Part shown: positions 1-9,000 of the stretch, piece by piece
How positions within the stretch are numbered: the first letter of the stretch is position 1
How the letters are laid out: every line of letters begins with the position of its first letter
Assembly (NCBI RefSeq): GCF_019665765.1
Contig: NZ_CP081150.1
Location: 3,162,001 to 3,226,000 of the forward strand
DNA from: Deefgea tanakiae
GTDB lineage: Bacteria > Pseudomonadota > Gammaproteobacteria > Burkholderiales > Chitinibacteraceae
Direction: 5' to 3'
Length of the DNA: 64,000 nucleotides
The notes under the pieces: generated by a model
Told to the model about the DNA's origin: nothing
Database searches by the model: none
What the model saw: only the letters and a program-made list of their open reading frames with translations
Program-made: the position numbers and the translations under genes

Positions 1-537
1 CCGAATGGTCGCCAACTGGCCGTGGTGTTGAGTAAAGACGGCGGCAGTCAGATTTATATTGTGAATGTCGATGGCTCAAATCCACGCCGCATCAGCCAAG
101 GCGGTGAAATTAACACTGAACCAAGTTTCACTGGCGATGGTCAAAGCATCATCTTTACGTCAGATCGAGGCGGTAGCCCGCAAATTTATCGCGCATCAAT
201 CAATGGCGGCAATGCGGAACGGATGACTTTTTCGGGCGGCTACAACGCCAGCGCGAAAATCGCTCCAGATGGCAAATCGATGACTTATATCACGCGTGAC
301 AATGGTTACCGCGTCGCAGTGATGGATTTGGCAACACGCCGCAGCACAACGCTCACGTCAACCAATATGGATGATTCACCGTCGTTCGCGCCGAATAGCT
401 CGATGATTTTGTATGAGACTGACGTCGGCCGCCGTGGCACTTTGGCGATTGTTTCTAGTGATGGCAAAGTAAAACAACGCCTGAAATCGCAAAACGGAGA
501 AGTGCGCCAACCAGCCTGGGGCCCGATGCTGCGCTAA
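1..537 (+). CDS. tolB: TolB, C-terminal part (5' end outside window)
   Basis: Periplasmic beta-propeller protein of the Tol-Pal envelope system, which works with Pal in outer-membrane constriction during division. The frame is open from base 1, so the start lies upstream; about 178 residues are visible. Repeated propeller-blade signatures are seen, such as GDGQSIIFTSDRGGSPQIY and APDGKSMTYITRDNGY, and the protein ends in the TolB-like tail QPAWGPM. It lies 60 bp upstream of pal in the usual tolB-pal-cpoB order, which supports the call strongly. Confidence 0.95.
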   Translation, partial: PNGRQLAVVLSKDGGSQIYIVNVDGSNPRRISQGGEINTEPSFTGDGQSIIFTSDRGGSPQIYRASINGGNAERMTFSGGYNASAKIAPDGKSMTYITRDNGYRVAVMDLATRRSTTLTSTNMDDSPSFAPNSSMILYETDVGRRGTLAIVSSDGKVKQRLKSQNGEVRQPAWGPMLR

Positions 538-597
538 GTAGATCGGAAAATTCCGCTCGTAATCTGATATTTATTATTTTTTTAATTGGAGTAAGAC

Positions 598-1143
598 ATG
601 AAAAAAATCGCCCTCAGTATCGCCATGACAGCCCTATTGGCAGCTTGCTCAAGCACTCCGACTGCACCGATCAAAGATCCAAATGCAGGTCAACAAACGA
701 ATACTAGTGGCACGACCGGCAGCGAAATCAAAACCGTAGATACCAGCAAAACCAGCGGCAAATCGATGTATCCGGAATTGACCGACCCGAACAATGTGTT
801 GTCACAACGCCGCGTGTATTTTGATTTTGACTCATTCGTTGTGCGCCCAGACTTTAACGAAATGGTGCAAGCACACGCTAAATTCTTGCTCAGCCACAAA
901 GACGTGAAAATCATCCTGCAAGGCAATACGGATAACCGCGGTACTGCTGAATACAATTTGGCACTGGGTCAAAAACGCGCCGAAGCTGTGTTTGCGATGT
1001 TGAAAGCCTTGGGTGTACCAGAAAGCCAAATCGAAGCAGTGAGCTTTGGTGAAGAGCGTCCACTCGAAAACGGCGACACTGATGAAGCATGGGAACGCAA
1101 TCGTCGTACCGATATCGTTTACCCAGGTGAACAAAGCAAGTAA
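598..1143 (+). CDS. pal: Peptidoglycan-associated lipoprotein Pal
   Basis: Outer-membrane lipoprotein that binds peptidoglycan through an OmpA-like domain and partners with TolB. The 181-residue product has a short hydrophobic signal ending in the lipobox LLAAC (Cys17), a Ser/Thr-rich linker, and an OmpA-family domain from about residue 70 (VYFDFDSF, NTDNRGTAEYN, LGQKRAEAV, RNRRTDIVY). The Asp and Arg residues expected to contact diaminopimelate are present. The ATG is preceded by TTGGAG. Length and neighbours match the family. Confidence 0.96.
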   Translation: MKKIALSIAMTALLAACSSTPTAPIKDPNAGQQTNTSGTTGSEIKTVDTSKTSGKSMYPELTDPNNVLSQRRVYFDFDSFVVRPDFNEMVQAHAKFLLSHKDVKIILQGNTDNRGTAEYNLALGQKRAEAVFAMLKALGVPESQIEAVSFGEERPLENGDTDEAWERNRRTDIVYPGEQSK

Positions 1144-1191
1144 ACACTTGCCATGCCGCCGCTGGCTCGAATAAGCTAAGCGCCATCAACG

Positions 1192-1216
1192 ACAAACCCC
1201 GCTGGTCGGGGTTTGT
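1192..1216 (+). terminator. Hairpin between pal and cpoB
   Basis: ACAAACCCC and GGGGTTTGT form a perfect 9-bp stem around a 7-base loop. No clear U-run follows, so it may only weaken read-through or protect the pal end, with cpoB still co-transcribed. Confidence 0.5.
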
Positions 1217-1242
1217 GTATTTCAGATCAATGGTCAAAACCT

Positions 1243-1986
1243 ATGAAAAACTTTAAAAAAAGTCTCATCGCCTTCGCATTGGTGGCTTGGAGCGCACATT
1301 CCCAAGCGGGTTTGTTCGACGATGATGTGGCCCGTAAACAAGTGGCCGACCTGACCGCCAAAGTGCAAATGCTGCAAGAACAAAATCAACAGCGTATCGA
1401 GCAGCTCGAAGCGGGCAATAAACAAATCATTAATTTGGTACGCCAAATCGAATCGCAAAAAGACACCTTGGCCAAACTCAATGGCCAAAATGAAATGCTG
1501 CAATTTAATCTGGATGAAGCCGTTAAACGCCAAAAAGATTTATACGTCGATTTAGATACGCGTTTGCGTGCCATTGAGCAAGTCAAAGCAGAAACAAAAG
1601 CTGCGGTGCAGTTGAGCGAACAAGACAGCTTTGATAGTGCAGTCGCCTTGGTGCAAGCGAAAAAATTCAAAGACGGCAGCGCCGCGCTGAACAAATTCGC
1701 AGTTGACTACCCGAAAAGCGAAAAACTCCCTGCTGCGCAATATTGGCTAGGCACCAGTTATGCTTTTAGTAAAGACTACAAATCAGCGACTTCAGCTTTT
1801 AAAAACGTCGTAGAAAACGCACCCAATGATGCCAAAGCCCCGGATTCATTACTCGGTTTGGCTTCGGTAGCCGCAGCGACGGGCGACAAAAAAACCTCAC
1901 GCAATTACTTGATTACAATTATCGAGCAATACCCACAATCCGATGCCGCTGGCAAAGCCAAAAAAGCTTTGATGGCGCCCAACTAA
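1243..1986 (+). CDS. cpoB: Cell division coordinator CpoB (YbgF)
   Basis: Periplasmic Tol-associated protein that links peptidoglycan synthesis to outer-membrane constriction. The start at 1243 gives a proper signal peptide (MKNFKKSLIAFALVAWSAHSQA); the longer open frame begins inside the upstream hairpin and is rejected. The mature protein has a Gln/Glu-rich coiled coil (about residues 28-105), then TPR repeats typical of CpoB (SAALNKFAVDYPKSEKLPAA, QYWLGTSYAFSKDYKSA). About 247 residues, as usual for the family. It is third in the tolB-pal-cpoB order and ends before a strong terminator. Confidence 0.93.
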   Translation: MKNFKKSLIAFALVAWSAHSQAGLFDDDVARKQVADLTAKVQMLQEQNQQRIEQLEAGNKQIINLVRQIESQKDTLAKLNGQNEMLQFNLDEAVKRQKDLYVDLDTRLRAIEQVKAETKAAVQLSEQDSFDSAVALVQAKKFKDGSAALNKFAVDYPKSEKLPAAQYWLGTSYAFSKDYKSATSAFKNVVENAPNDAKAPDSLLGLASVAAATGDKKTSRNYLITIIEQYPQSDAAGKAKKALMAPN

Positions 1987-2048
1987 TTGGGCTTATGGTT
2001 TAGGGAAATTGTTAACAGCTCTAAATATTAAATCGGTATAAAATAGGC

Positions 2049-2077
2049 AACGGCATCGGGTTTCGATGCCGTTTTTT
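2049..2077 (+). terminator. Intrinsic terminator after cpoB
   Basis: AACGGCATCG pairs perfectly with CGATGCCGTT around the loop GGTTT, followed by a T-run. It ends the tol-pal transcript. Confidence 0.9.
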
Positions 2078-2116
2078 TATTCCCCCGGACTGTTATCCGG
2101 TTAGGAGATTTGCAAT

Positions 2117-2761
2117 ATGCGTGAAGAATTACGAATTACCGAAATATTCCATTCGCTCCAAGGCGAAACCAGCCGGATGGGTCTGCCCACCGTGTTTGTT
2201 CGCTTGACGGGCTGTCCGATGCGCTGTGGCTATTGCGACAGCGCCTATGCATTTACTGGCGGCAAAACGCAGTCAATTGACGCCATCATGCAGCAAATCC
2301 GCTCATTTTCTTGCAATACCGTCTGTGTGACCGGTGGCGAGCCATTAGCGCAAAAACCAGTTCATTTACTATTTAAACGCCTGTGTGACGAAGGCTTTGA
2401 TGTCAGTGTCGAAACTGGCGGTGGCCAGCCAATTGATTGTGTCGATCCGCGCGTTTCGCGAATTTTAGACATCAAAACACCGGGCTCGGGCGAAATGCAC
2501 AATATGCATTGGCCCAATGTCGATGCGGTTACCGCAGGTGATGAAATCAAATTTGTGCTAGTAGATCGCAGCGACTACGAATGGGCGCGCGATAAAGTCA
2601 TTGCTGAAAAACTCAATGAGCGCGCACCAGTGATTTTCTCGCCTGTTTGGGAAACGCTCAAGCCCGTTGATTTAGCCGAGTGGGTCATTGCCGACAAACT
2701 ACCGGTTCGTGTCCAAGTGCAATTGCATAAAATACTCTGGGGTGAAAAACCTGGGGTATAA
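2117..2761 (+). CDS. queE: 7-carboxy-7-deazaguanine synthase QueE
   Basis: Radical SAM enzyme that converts 6-carboxytetrahydropterin to 7-carboxy-7-deazaguanine in queuosine biosynthesis. The 214-residue product has the cluster motif CPMRCGYC (CX3CX2C), the N-terminal substrate motif EIFHSLQGETSRMGLP, the glycine-rich CVTGGEPLAQ and a conserved LDIKTPGSGE. A good Shine-Dalgarno (TTAGGAG) precedes the ATG. The last codons, including the stop, lie inside a 49-bp repeat element. queC, the next pathway gene found here, lies beyond clcA. Confidence 0.95.
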   Translation: MREELRITEIFHSLQGETSRMGLPTVFVRLTGCPMRCGYCDSAYAFTGGKTQSIDAIMQQIRSFSCNTVCVTGGEPLAQKPVHLLFKRLCDEGFDVSVETGGGQPIDCVDPRVSRILDIKTPGSGEMHNMHWPNVDAVTAGDEIKFVLVDRSDYEWARDKVIAEKLNERAPVIFSPVWETLKPVDLAEWVIADKLPVRVQVQLHKILWGEKPGV

Positions 2762-2802
2762 GCACCAAGCTATTTATATGTAATGCGCAGCTAAATATAC
2801 CT
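2754..2802. repeat. 49-bp palindromic element, copy 1
   Basis: Starts GGGTAT and ends ATACCT, exactly 49 bp. The internal CCAAGCTATT and GTAATG are shared with the copy at 48600. It supplies the queE stop codon and fills most of the queE-clcA gap. Confidence 0.75.
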
Positions 2803-2812
2803 AGGATATTTA

Positions 2813-4144
2813 ATGCTTATTAAGCGTTTACTCATCAAGATCAAGCATTTACCCACGCGTAGCCGAACCACTTTGGCGCTTTGGTTAGGTGCTGCCTTGG
2901 TCGGTTTGGTGGCTTTTTTATTGGCGACCGCGGCGGAGTGGGCATTTGCGGGTTTTAGTGCATTACAAGCAAAATGGTGGTGGTGGCCTTTATTGTCTTT
3001 GCCATTGGGTGGCATGGGTATTCACTGGCTGATGCAGCACATTGGCGCAGGCGCACAAGGTAGCGGGATTCCTCAGGTTCAAGCCGCACTCCAGCTCAAT
3101 GATAAGCCAGAACAAATTGCACGAATTCTGTCCCCGCGTATCGCCGTAGCGAAATTTATTGCTATTGTGCTGGGCTTAGGTAGTGGCTTTGTACTGGGTC
3201 GGGAAGGGCCAACGGTGCAAATCGGCGCGAGCATTATGTTTGCTTGCCGCAAATTATTGCCGATTGATGATCCTGTGTTCCGGCGACAATTGATTTTGGC
3301 GGGTGGCGCAGCAGGGATTGCGGCAGCATTTAATACGCCGCTGGCAGGGATTGTGTTTGCTTTTGAAGAACTCGCCCGCTCAGTGGAAGAAAAAACCTCG
3401 GGTAAATTACTCGGCGCGGTGATTTTGGCGGGTTTGGTTTCCTTAGCTTTACAAGGTAACTACATCTATTTTGGCAAAATACATGTGCCGCCATTTAGTT
3501 ATTCGATCTTGATCCCCTTAGTATTAATTGCGGTAGCGGCGGGCTTGATTGGCGGGGCTTTTTCTTGGCTTTGTGTGAATGTATCGACTTGGATGCCTTT
3601 TAAAATAAAGGTTTTTAGGCAATACCATCCTTATTATTTTATTGCCAGCATTGGATTACTAATTGCAATTTGTGGCCTATTTGCACCGATTTATGGCAGT
3701 GGTGCCGAGATAACCAGCGAAGTCATCGCTGGACACGCTGAATTAGCATGGTACTTTTTGCCACTGAAATTCATCGGTCAATTGGGCACATTTTTAACGG
3801 GTTTACCGGGTGGGATTTTTGCACCATCCTTAAGTTTGGGGGCGGGGATAGGCAGTTGGTTTGTGCCGCTATTTGATCCCGAACTCAAAATAAAGCTGAT
3901 TGCGATTGGGATGGTCGCCGCACTCGCTGCGATTACACGCGCACCGCTCACATCAGCGATTATTCTGATGGAAATGACCGATGGCCACGATATGGTGATT
4001 TCCATCATGGCCGCAGCGATGATTTCCGCGAGCGTTGCCCGTATTTTTAAAACGAATTTGTATCACGATTTGGCTGAACAAGTGCTTGCCAATTTACGCA
4101 ACACGCAGCCAACGCTAGCTAAAAAGAGAAGTGAAAATGAATAA
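2813..4144 (+). CDS. clcA: CLC-family chloride channel/antiporter
   Basis: Inner-membrane CLC protein, probably a chloride/proton antiporter. The 443-residue product contains the three selectivity motifs in order: [17 protein letters not shown] (with the gating glutamate) and [13 protein letters not shown]. The second glutamate needed for proton transfer in bacterial antiporters appears in FEELARS. No C-terminal CBS domains are visible. It sits between queE and queC and overlaps the queC start by 8 bases, so it is probably co-transcribed with queC although unrelated to queuosine. Confidence 0.92.
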   Translation: MLIKRLLIKIKHLPTRSRTTLALWLGAALVGLVAFLLATAAEWAFAGFSALQAKWWWWPLLSLPLGGMGIHWLMQHIGAGAQGSGIPQVQAALQLNDKPEQIARILSPRIAVAKFIAIVLGLGSGFVLGREGPTVQIGASIMFACRKLLPIDDPVFRRQLILAGGAAGIAAAFNTPLAGIVFAFEELARSVEEKTSGKLLGAVILAGLVSLALQGNYIYFGKIHVPPFSYSILIPLVLIAVAAGLIGGAFSWLCVNVSTWMPFKIKVFRQYHPYYFIASIGLLIAICGLFAPIYGSGAEITSEVIAGHAELAWYFLPLKFIGQLGTFLTGLPGGIFAPSLSLGAGIGSWFVPLFDPELKIKLIAIGMVAALAAITRAPLTSAIILMEMTDGHDMVISIMAAAMISASVARIFKTNLYHDLAEQVLANLRNTQPTLAKKRSENE

Positions 4145-4820
4145 AAAAGCCGTCATTTTATTATCAGGTGGTCTCGATTCCGCCACTTGCCTTGCAATCG
4201 CCAAAGCCAAAGGTTTTGATTGCTACGCATTATCTTTCGATTATGGCCAACGCCATAATGCTGAATTACAAGCCGCCGCGCGCGTCGCGAAAGCCCTTGG
4301 CGCAATTGAACACCGTATTATCAAAATTGATCTAGCCGGTTTTGGCGGCTCAGCATTGACTGATGCCAATATCGCCGTACCCGTTGATGGCGTTGAAAAT
4401 GAAAACGAAATTCCCGTGACCTATGTACCAGCGCGCAATACCGTGTTGCTGTCATTTGCTTTGGCGTGGTCTGAAGTACTCAAAGCGGGTGACATTTTTA
4501 TTGGTGTGAACGCGGTGGATTATTCGGGTTACCCTGATTGCCGCCCTGAATATATTTCTGCATTCCAAGCGATGGCGCGTTTAGCGACCAAAGTGGGCGT
4601 CGAAGGCTCATCGCTGAATATCCACACACCATTGATTCGTTTGAGCAAAGCAGAAATCGTGGCCGAAGGGTTGAAACTCGGCGTCGATTACAGTCTGACT
4701 GTCACCTGCTATCAAGCCAATGACGCGGGTGAAGCCTGCGGCGTTTGCGATGCTTGCCGCTTGCGCGCAGCAGGTTTTTCCGCCGCCAATATGGCCGATC
4801 CAACGCGTTACGCTAAGTAA
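4137..4820 (+). CDS. queC: 7-cyano-7-deazaguanine synthase QueC
   Basis: ATP-dependent enzyme that turns 7-carboxy-7-deazaguanine into preQ0 in the queuosine pathway. The 227-residue product starts [18 protein letters not shown]; the PP-loop is SGGLDSAT. The C-terminal zinc site has four cysteines (VTCYQ, then CGVCDAC). The start at 4137 is preferred to the open frame two codons earlier because AAGAGAAG lies at ribosome-binding distance. It overlaps clcA by 8 bases. Confidence 0.95.
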   Translation: MNKKAVILLSGGLDSATCLAIAKAKGFDCYALSFDYGQRHNAELQAAARVAKALGAIEHRIIKIDLAGFGGSALTDANIAVPVDGVENENEIPVTYVPARNTVLLSFALAWSEVLKAGDIFIGVNAVDYSGYPDCRPEYISAFQAMARLATKVGVEGSSLNIHTPLIRLSKAEIVAEGLKLGVDYSLTVTCYQANDAGEACGVCDACRLRAAGFSAANMADPTRYAK

Positions 4821-4831
4821 TTTTCAAAATT

Positions 4832-4853
4832 TGGCAGCTTCGGCTGCCATTTT
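4832..4853 (+). terminator. Intrinsic terminator after queC
   Basis: TGGCAGC/GCTGCCA stem with a TTCG tetraloop, followed by TTTTCT. Confidence 0.85.
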
Positions 4854-4878
4854 CTATCATCGCTGAGAAATTCAAAAA

Positions 4879-5652
4879 ATGACGACTCAACCAAAACGAC
4901 TTGGCCTTGTATTTGCTATGGCCGAAGAGCAACAAGGTTTAACCGAGCATTTGCAAGATGTGCAAATTCATCGTATCGGCAAACGTGAATATCGTAGCGG
5001 CACGCTCTGGGGCGTGCCTTGTGTTTGTGTCTTATCGGGAATTGGTAAAGTGGCGGCGGCCAGCACCGTGACCAGTTTGATCCAGCATTTTGGCGTGACC
5101 GAGATTGTACTCAGCGGCGTGGCGGGTGGCGCTGATAGTAGCCTTAGAGTTGGTGATATCGTCATTGCCGATGCATTGATTCAGCATGATATGAACGCGT
5201 TTCCGATTTTTCCTAAATTTGAAATCCCACGCAGTGGCAAAAGTCGCTTTGCCAGCTCAAATCAATTGAGCCAACAACTCAATCTGGCTGCACAGCACTT
5301 TTTGCAAAAAGAGATGGACCAGCACATCAGCGCCGCATCGCGCACGCAATTTAAGCTGTATCAAGTGCAAATTGTGAATGGCCTCATCGCCAGCGGAGAT
5401 CAATTTATTCAAGATTTAAAGGTTCTGGCCAATCTAAAACAAGAATTGCCAGACTTAATGGCCGTTGAAATGGAAGGCGCCGCGATTGCACAAGTGTGTG
5501 ATGATTTTGAGATTCCATTCGCGATTATGCGAACGATTTCTGATGAAGCGAATGAACATGCACATCTGGATTTCAAGCAATTTATTCATCAAGTCGCCGC
5601 ACAATACAGCCTTGGGATTTTACGGAAATTTTGTGCTAACTACTTAAAGTAA
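4879..5652 (+). CDS. mtnN: MTA/SAH nucleosidase family (MtnN-like)
   Basis: Probable 5'-methylthioadenosine/S-adenosylhomocysteine nucleosidase, which cleaves adenine from MTA and SAH in methionine salvage. The 257-residue product has the N-terminal acid (FAMAEEQQGL), the phosphorylase-fold loop LSGIGKVAAAST, the segment VLSGVAGGADSSLRVGDIV, and the family signatures VEMEGAAIAQV and RTISDEA with the catalytic Glu and Asp. It is slightly longer than the usual 230 residues. Single gene between two terminator-like structures. A purine phosphorylase relative with another substrate cannot be excluded. Confidence 0.88.
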   Translation: MTTQPKRLGLVFAMAEEQQGLTEHLQDVQIHRIGKREYRSGTLWGVPCVCVLSGIGKVAAASTVTSLIQHFGVTEIVLSGVAGGADSSLRVGDIVIADALIQHDMNAFPIFPKFEIPRSGKSRFASSNQLSQQLNLAAQHFLQKEMDQHISAASRTQFKLYQVQIVNGLIASGDQFIQDLKVLANLKQELPDLMAVEMEGAAIAQVCDDFEIPFAIMRTISDEANEHAHLDFKQFIHQVAAQYSLGILRKFCANYLK

Positions 5653-5666
5653 ATCGATTTACTAAT

Positions 5667-5715
5667 ATGTATTGAGCTGTAAACAATATTTAATAATTGC
5701 TACAGCTCAATACAT
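5667..5715. repeat. 49-bp palindromic element, copy 2
   Basis: Starts ATGTAT and ends ATACAT. The arms TGTATTGAGCTGTA and TACAGCTCAATACA are a perfect 14-bp inverted repeat. It fills the gap between the convergent mtnN and the DUF2845 gene; its last base is the first of that gene's stop codon. Confidence 0.8.
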
Positions 5716-6029
5716 CAACTACCGTAGCCCAGCTCGGTGATATTGGCAATCGAGCCACCAATAAATTTCACCTTCATCATAAAGCGCTGTGGACCAAAAT
5801 TATAAATCCACTCGGTATACACTTGCTCGCCACCATAACGGCGATTGCCCCAGTTATCGGTGTAGTAATACGGCGCACTGAATTCATTCTTTTCTGCAGG
5901 CGCACCACAACTATTTTCAACTTTAGTCATTGAATCGCCCAGCTCAAGCAAAGATTGCCCACAGCGTAAACCCGCTGCGGAAGCTGGCAAAGCTAAGCAA
6001 AACATAACAACTGCACATATTTTTCGCAT
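5715..6029 (-). CDS. DUF2845 family periplasmic protein
   Basis: 104-residue exported protein of unknown role. A signal peptide (MRKICAVVMFCLALPASA) is followed by the family pattern LRCGQSLLELGDSMTKVENS, then CGAP and an aromatic strand-rich tail (EWIYNFGPQRFMMKVKF). The two cysteines could form a disulfide. AAGGA lies eight bases before the ATG. It stands alone, convergent with mtnN. Confidence 0.8.
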   Translation of the reverse strand: MRKICAVVMFCLALPASAAGLRCGQSLLELGDSMTKVENSCGAPAEKNEFSAPYYYTDNWGNRRYGGEQVYTEWIYNFGPQRFMMKVKFIGGSIANITELGYGS

Positions 6030-6255
6030 ACTGAATTCCTTTTCGGCACCAGCAAAGGCGTAACAATTCAGAGTAAAGCATGCATTGCTACTGAAGCTAC
6101 CCGGTGTTTATTACAGAAAATGAAGCAAATCCACAAACCTCACGCTGCACCGGCCAGTTACTATATAAGTTGCATGCTGAACGCTGGCTGAACAGAAATT
6201 TTTTAAGTTTCAAACATGAGTGAACTACGAAAATAAATCGACTATTTTTTTCAAT

Positions 6256-6705
6256 CTATTTTTTAGGCAATAGTAATAACGGTGCTGCAATACCAAATGC
6301 CAAAGCCAACACAATCATGCCAGCCTTTACCCCGCTCACACCCGCGGCCACCAATAACTCTTGGCCAGATTCACCCACAGGCAAAGTCGCAATTCCAAGT
6401 AAAGCTTGCACAGCCTTATACATATAAGTACCAGGCACCATGGGGATCGCGGCACTAATTGCATAGATAATTGCAGGTTCATTTCGACGCGTCGACCACC
6501 ATTCAGCAATTAAGCCAATCAAAATAGCAGCCACAAGCGTACCCAAGACAATATCGCCATGCATCGTCAACACAAGTTTACGCGACGCGTGCCCCAAAAT
6601 CGCCAGTGCACCACACATCCACAATGCCCGTGGCGGTACATTAAATAATAGTGCAAAACCCAAAGCCGCCGGTGCAGCCCAAATTTCTAGCAACCAAGCG
6701 TTCAT
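6256..6705 (-). CDS. yjjB: ThrE-family exporter small subunit (YjjB-like)
   Basis: 149-residue membrane protein matching the C-terminal half of ThrE-type threonine/serine exporters. It has four or five hydrophobic segments and the motif AIPMVPGTYMYKA, matching the conserved P.VPG region. The start codon follows directly on the stop of the upstream gene, so both are surely translated from one mRNA. E. coli YjjP/YjjB have been linked to succinate export; substrate here is unknown. Confidence 0.85.
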   Translation of the reverse strand: MNAWLLEIWAAPAALGFALLFNVPPRALWMCGALAILGHASRKLVLTMHGDIVLGTLVAAILIGLIAEWWSTRRNEPAIIYAISAAIPMVPGTYMYKAVQALLGIATLPVGESGQELLVAAGVSGVKAGMIVLALAFGIAAPLLLLPKK

Positions 6706-7476
6706 TTAAATCCCCAAAATCCGTAGCGCCAAACTCACACCGACTGCAATACCAAAAATAATCACCGTACTCATCGCAAAGCGAACCATGCCATTCAGAT
6801 AATTGGCATTCAATAAATCAGATGCGCCATTAATCAACGGTACTCCCGGAATCAAAAATAAAACTGATGCCGCCAAAGCCGCTTCTGGCGTATCAGTCAG
6901 ATGGCGTAGTAGCCCTACCGATAACAGAGCGACAAAACTTGCCACAGTAGCAAACACAGAGGGTTTGAAATGGCGCAAGACTAAATAAAAGCGTACCGCC
7001 ATCCCCAGCGTCGCGCCAAAAGTCGTAATCAAAATCGCAGCCAAATCACCACCGAACAAAGCCGCAAACGCGCCACACGATAAACCAACCAAAGCAGTAA
7101 TCAACCAGCGCGGATAATGAATCGGGCGTTTTGCAATCTCATCGAGCGCCAGCTGTGCATGCGCAGGATCTGCTTCACCTTGTTCCAAATCGACCAGCCA
7201 TTGATCGAGCGACGTTAGCAAAGAAAAGTTAGCACCCATATGCGGCGCTTTACGAAATCCAGTCTCACGTTCATCGCCCCACTCAATCGTCGCCCCGATA
7301 TTAGTCGAGGAAATAATCACCTCAACCCGCGCCGCACCCAATGCCTTGGCGGTACGTTGAATAATCAAAGAAGTACGGTGCGTCCCCGCGCCAGATTGAT
7401 GGGCAAGTAGGCCAGCTTGTAGCGACAAACCCAATGTATCTGCGAGTGATGTGTTGTATTTAGTGGATATAGTCAT
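6706..7476 (-). CDS. yjjP: ThrE-family exporter large subunit (YjjP-like)
   Basis: About 256-residue protein with an N-terminal cytosolic domain (YNTSLADTLGLSLQAGLLAH, GAARVEVIISSTNIG) and five hydrophobic helices, including the FLIPGVPLINGASDLLN motif of the family. The ATG at 7476 is chosen because YjjP proteins start just before this helix; the open frame extends to 7521. It pairs with the abutting yjjB gene to form a split ThrE transporter. Confidence 0.85.
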   Translation of the reverse strand: MTISTKYNTSLADTLGLSLQAGLLAHQSGAGTHRTSLIIQRTAKALGAARVEVIISSTNIGATIEWGDERETGFRKAPHMGANFSLLTSLDQWLVDLEQGEADPAHAQLALDEIAKRPIHYPRWLITALVGLSCGAFAALFGGDLAAILITTFGATLGMAVRFYLVLRHFKPSVFATVASFVALLSVGLLRHLTDTPEAALAASVLFLIPGVPLINGASDLLNANYLNGMVRFAMSTVIIFGIAVGVSLALRILGI

Positions 7477-7747
7477 GACCGAATCATAACGTTTTATCAG
7501 CACACTGAATATTGCCAACAATCAAAATTCTTACAGAAAATCAAGCCGTTAATAGGATAAACAGCTGCGTTCATCCTGTTTATGCGACAAAAATTGAAAC
7601 CCAGACTAACTTATAAATAGAAACCAAAGATCAAAAGAAGCTGTGTCGAAGAACACCCAATTCCATAAGTGTTTAATTGGATAGCATACAACAGCATACA
7701 ACTATATTATTATTTACTTATAGTCAAAACAGTACTGTGAGAACGAC

Positions 7748-8269
7748 ATGAAACAAGCTGGTTTTACACTGATAGAAATGATGATTGTTGTAGCTTTGAT
7801 GGGCATCATCGCAGGTATTGCTGCGCCAAATTTACAAACATTCATGAAAAATGGCCACTTAACGGGTGCTTCCGAAGAGTTAATCAACAGCCTAGGACTT
7901 GCAAAATCAGAAGCAATCAAAAGAGGCGAAAGCGTCACGATTTGCAACTCTGCAAATCCATCAGCCGATGCACCGACTTGCAAGACAGGTACACCAGACT
8001 GGCGCACAGGATGGGTCGTATTTGTCGATGCGAACGGTGATAAGCAATTAGATACTGGGGAAACCGTATTGCGAGTTACCCAAGCCATCAAGAATGTAGA
8101 CAGTATTACAAGTAACAGTAACCAACTAGCTATCCGTTTTCGCTCTGTGGTGTTAGCTGGCTCAAGTGATACCAACATCACTTTTTGCAATTCAGGCGCA
8201 ACCGCAAGAATAGTGTCAGTAGACAAAATGGGCCGAATTAGCCGTACCCAAAGCGGAACATGCAGTTAG
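7748..8269 (+). CDS. fimT: GspH/FimT-type minor pilin
   Basis: Type IV pilus minor pilin, 173 residues. Short leader MKQAG followed by FTLIEMMIVVALMGIIAGIA, with cleavage by PilD expected after Gly5 and Glu at mature position 5. The GspH-like domain shows SEAIKRGESVTICNS, GWVVFVDANGDKQLD and a C-terminal Cys-bounded segment. It opens the minor-pilin operon. Base composition is close to the upstream genes, unlike the AT-rich genes that follow. Confidence 0.9.
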   Translation: MKQAGFTLIEMMIVVALMGIIAGIAAPNLQTFMKNGHLTGASEELINSLGLAKSEAIKRGESVTICNSANPSADAPTCKTGTPDWRTGWVVFVDANGDKQLDTGETVLRVTQAIKNVDSITSNSNQLAIRFRSVVLAGSSDTNITFCNSGATARIVSVDKMGRISRTQSGTCS

Positions 8270-8278
8270 GAGTAGCAA

Positions 8279-8989
8279 ATGAAACAGTCCGGCACAATCA
8301 TGCTAGAAGTTCTCATTTCAATCGTGGTTTTAGCGTTTGGAATATTAGGGCTAGCTTCACTTCAAGCTTACTCATTACGAGCTGCGCAAAGTTCAAATTT
8401 GCGCTCAATTGCTGCTGATTTAGCGTCCAGCATGGCTGAACAGATACAAACAAACAGACCAAAATCATTAGCAGCCACAGAAGCAGGACTAGATTCAAAA
8501 TATTATGGATCAAATATAGTAATGCCAATTCCACCCAATTATGCGCAAATAAAATGCGAATACGAAGATACAACAGATAATTATAGTTGCAGTAAACCTA
8601 GCGGATACACCCCAAATTCAAAAACAAAAACAAATAGTCAAACATTAGCGGAACAAGAAACATCATATTGGCTAAATCTAGTAAAAGCATCTTTACCGCT
8701 TGGTTCAAATTCAGATGGAACAATTAAAGGTGGTGCTATTGTTTGTAAAGACACTTCACCAGATGATGGAACATCACCCGTTTTAGATCCAACCGCTGCA
8801 GATTATGTGACCAATACAGGCTGCATAAGTACTACTAGTGCCGAATATGAAAATGCTCCTTATGTTATAAAAATTTGGTACGAAGAACAAATTACAAAAA
8901 CAGAACAAGGCAGTTTATCGACAGATGATAATGATAATAAGGATAAAAATGTACGTGTCCTTAGACGATTCTCTTCATCATTATTATAA
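8279..8989 (+). CDS. pilV: Type IV pilus minor pilin PilV
   Basis: 236-residue prepilin with leader MKQSG and the PilV-type helix TIMLEVLISIVVLAFGILGL; ASLQAYSLRAAQSSNLRSIA follows. Several cysteines lie in the globular part. Nine bases separate it from fimT. PilV belongs to the tip-priming complex with PilW, PilX and PilY1. AT-rich, Asn/Lys/Thr-heavy composition begins here. Confidence 0.88.
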   Translation: MKQSGTIMLEVLISIVVLAFGILGLASLQAYSLRAAQSSNLRSIAADLASSMAEQIQTNRPKSLAATEAGLDSKYYGSNIVMPIPPNYAQIKCEYEDTTDNYSCSKPSGYTPNSKTKTNSQTLAEQETSYWLNLVKASLPLGSNSDGTIKGGAIVCKDTSPDDGTSPVLDPTAADYVTNTGCISTTSAEYENAPYVIKIWYEEQITKTEQGSLSTDDNDNKDKNVRVLRRFSSSLL

Positions 8990-9000
8990 AAGGTCAACCC

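Noticed and set aside
2078-2116. Possible preQ1 riboswitch ahead of queE
   Set aside because: Only a 5-bp CCGGA/TCCGG hairpin is present; the C-rich loop and A-rich tail of preQ1 aptamers are missing.
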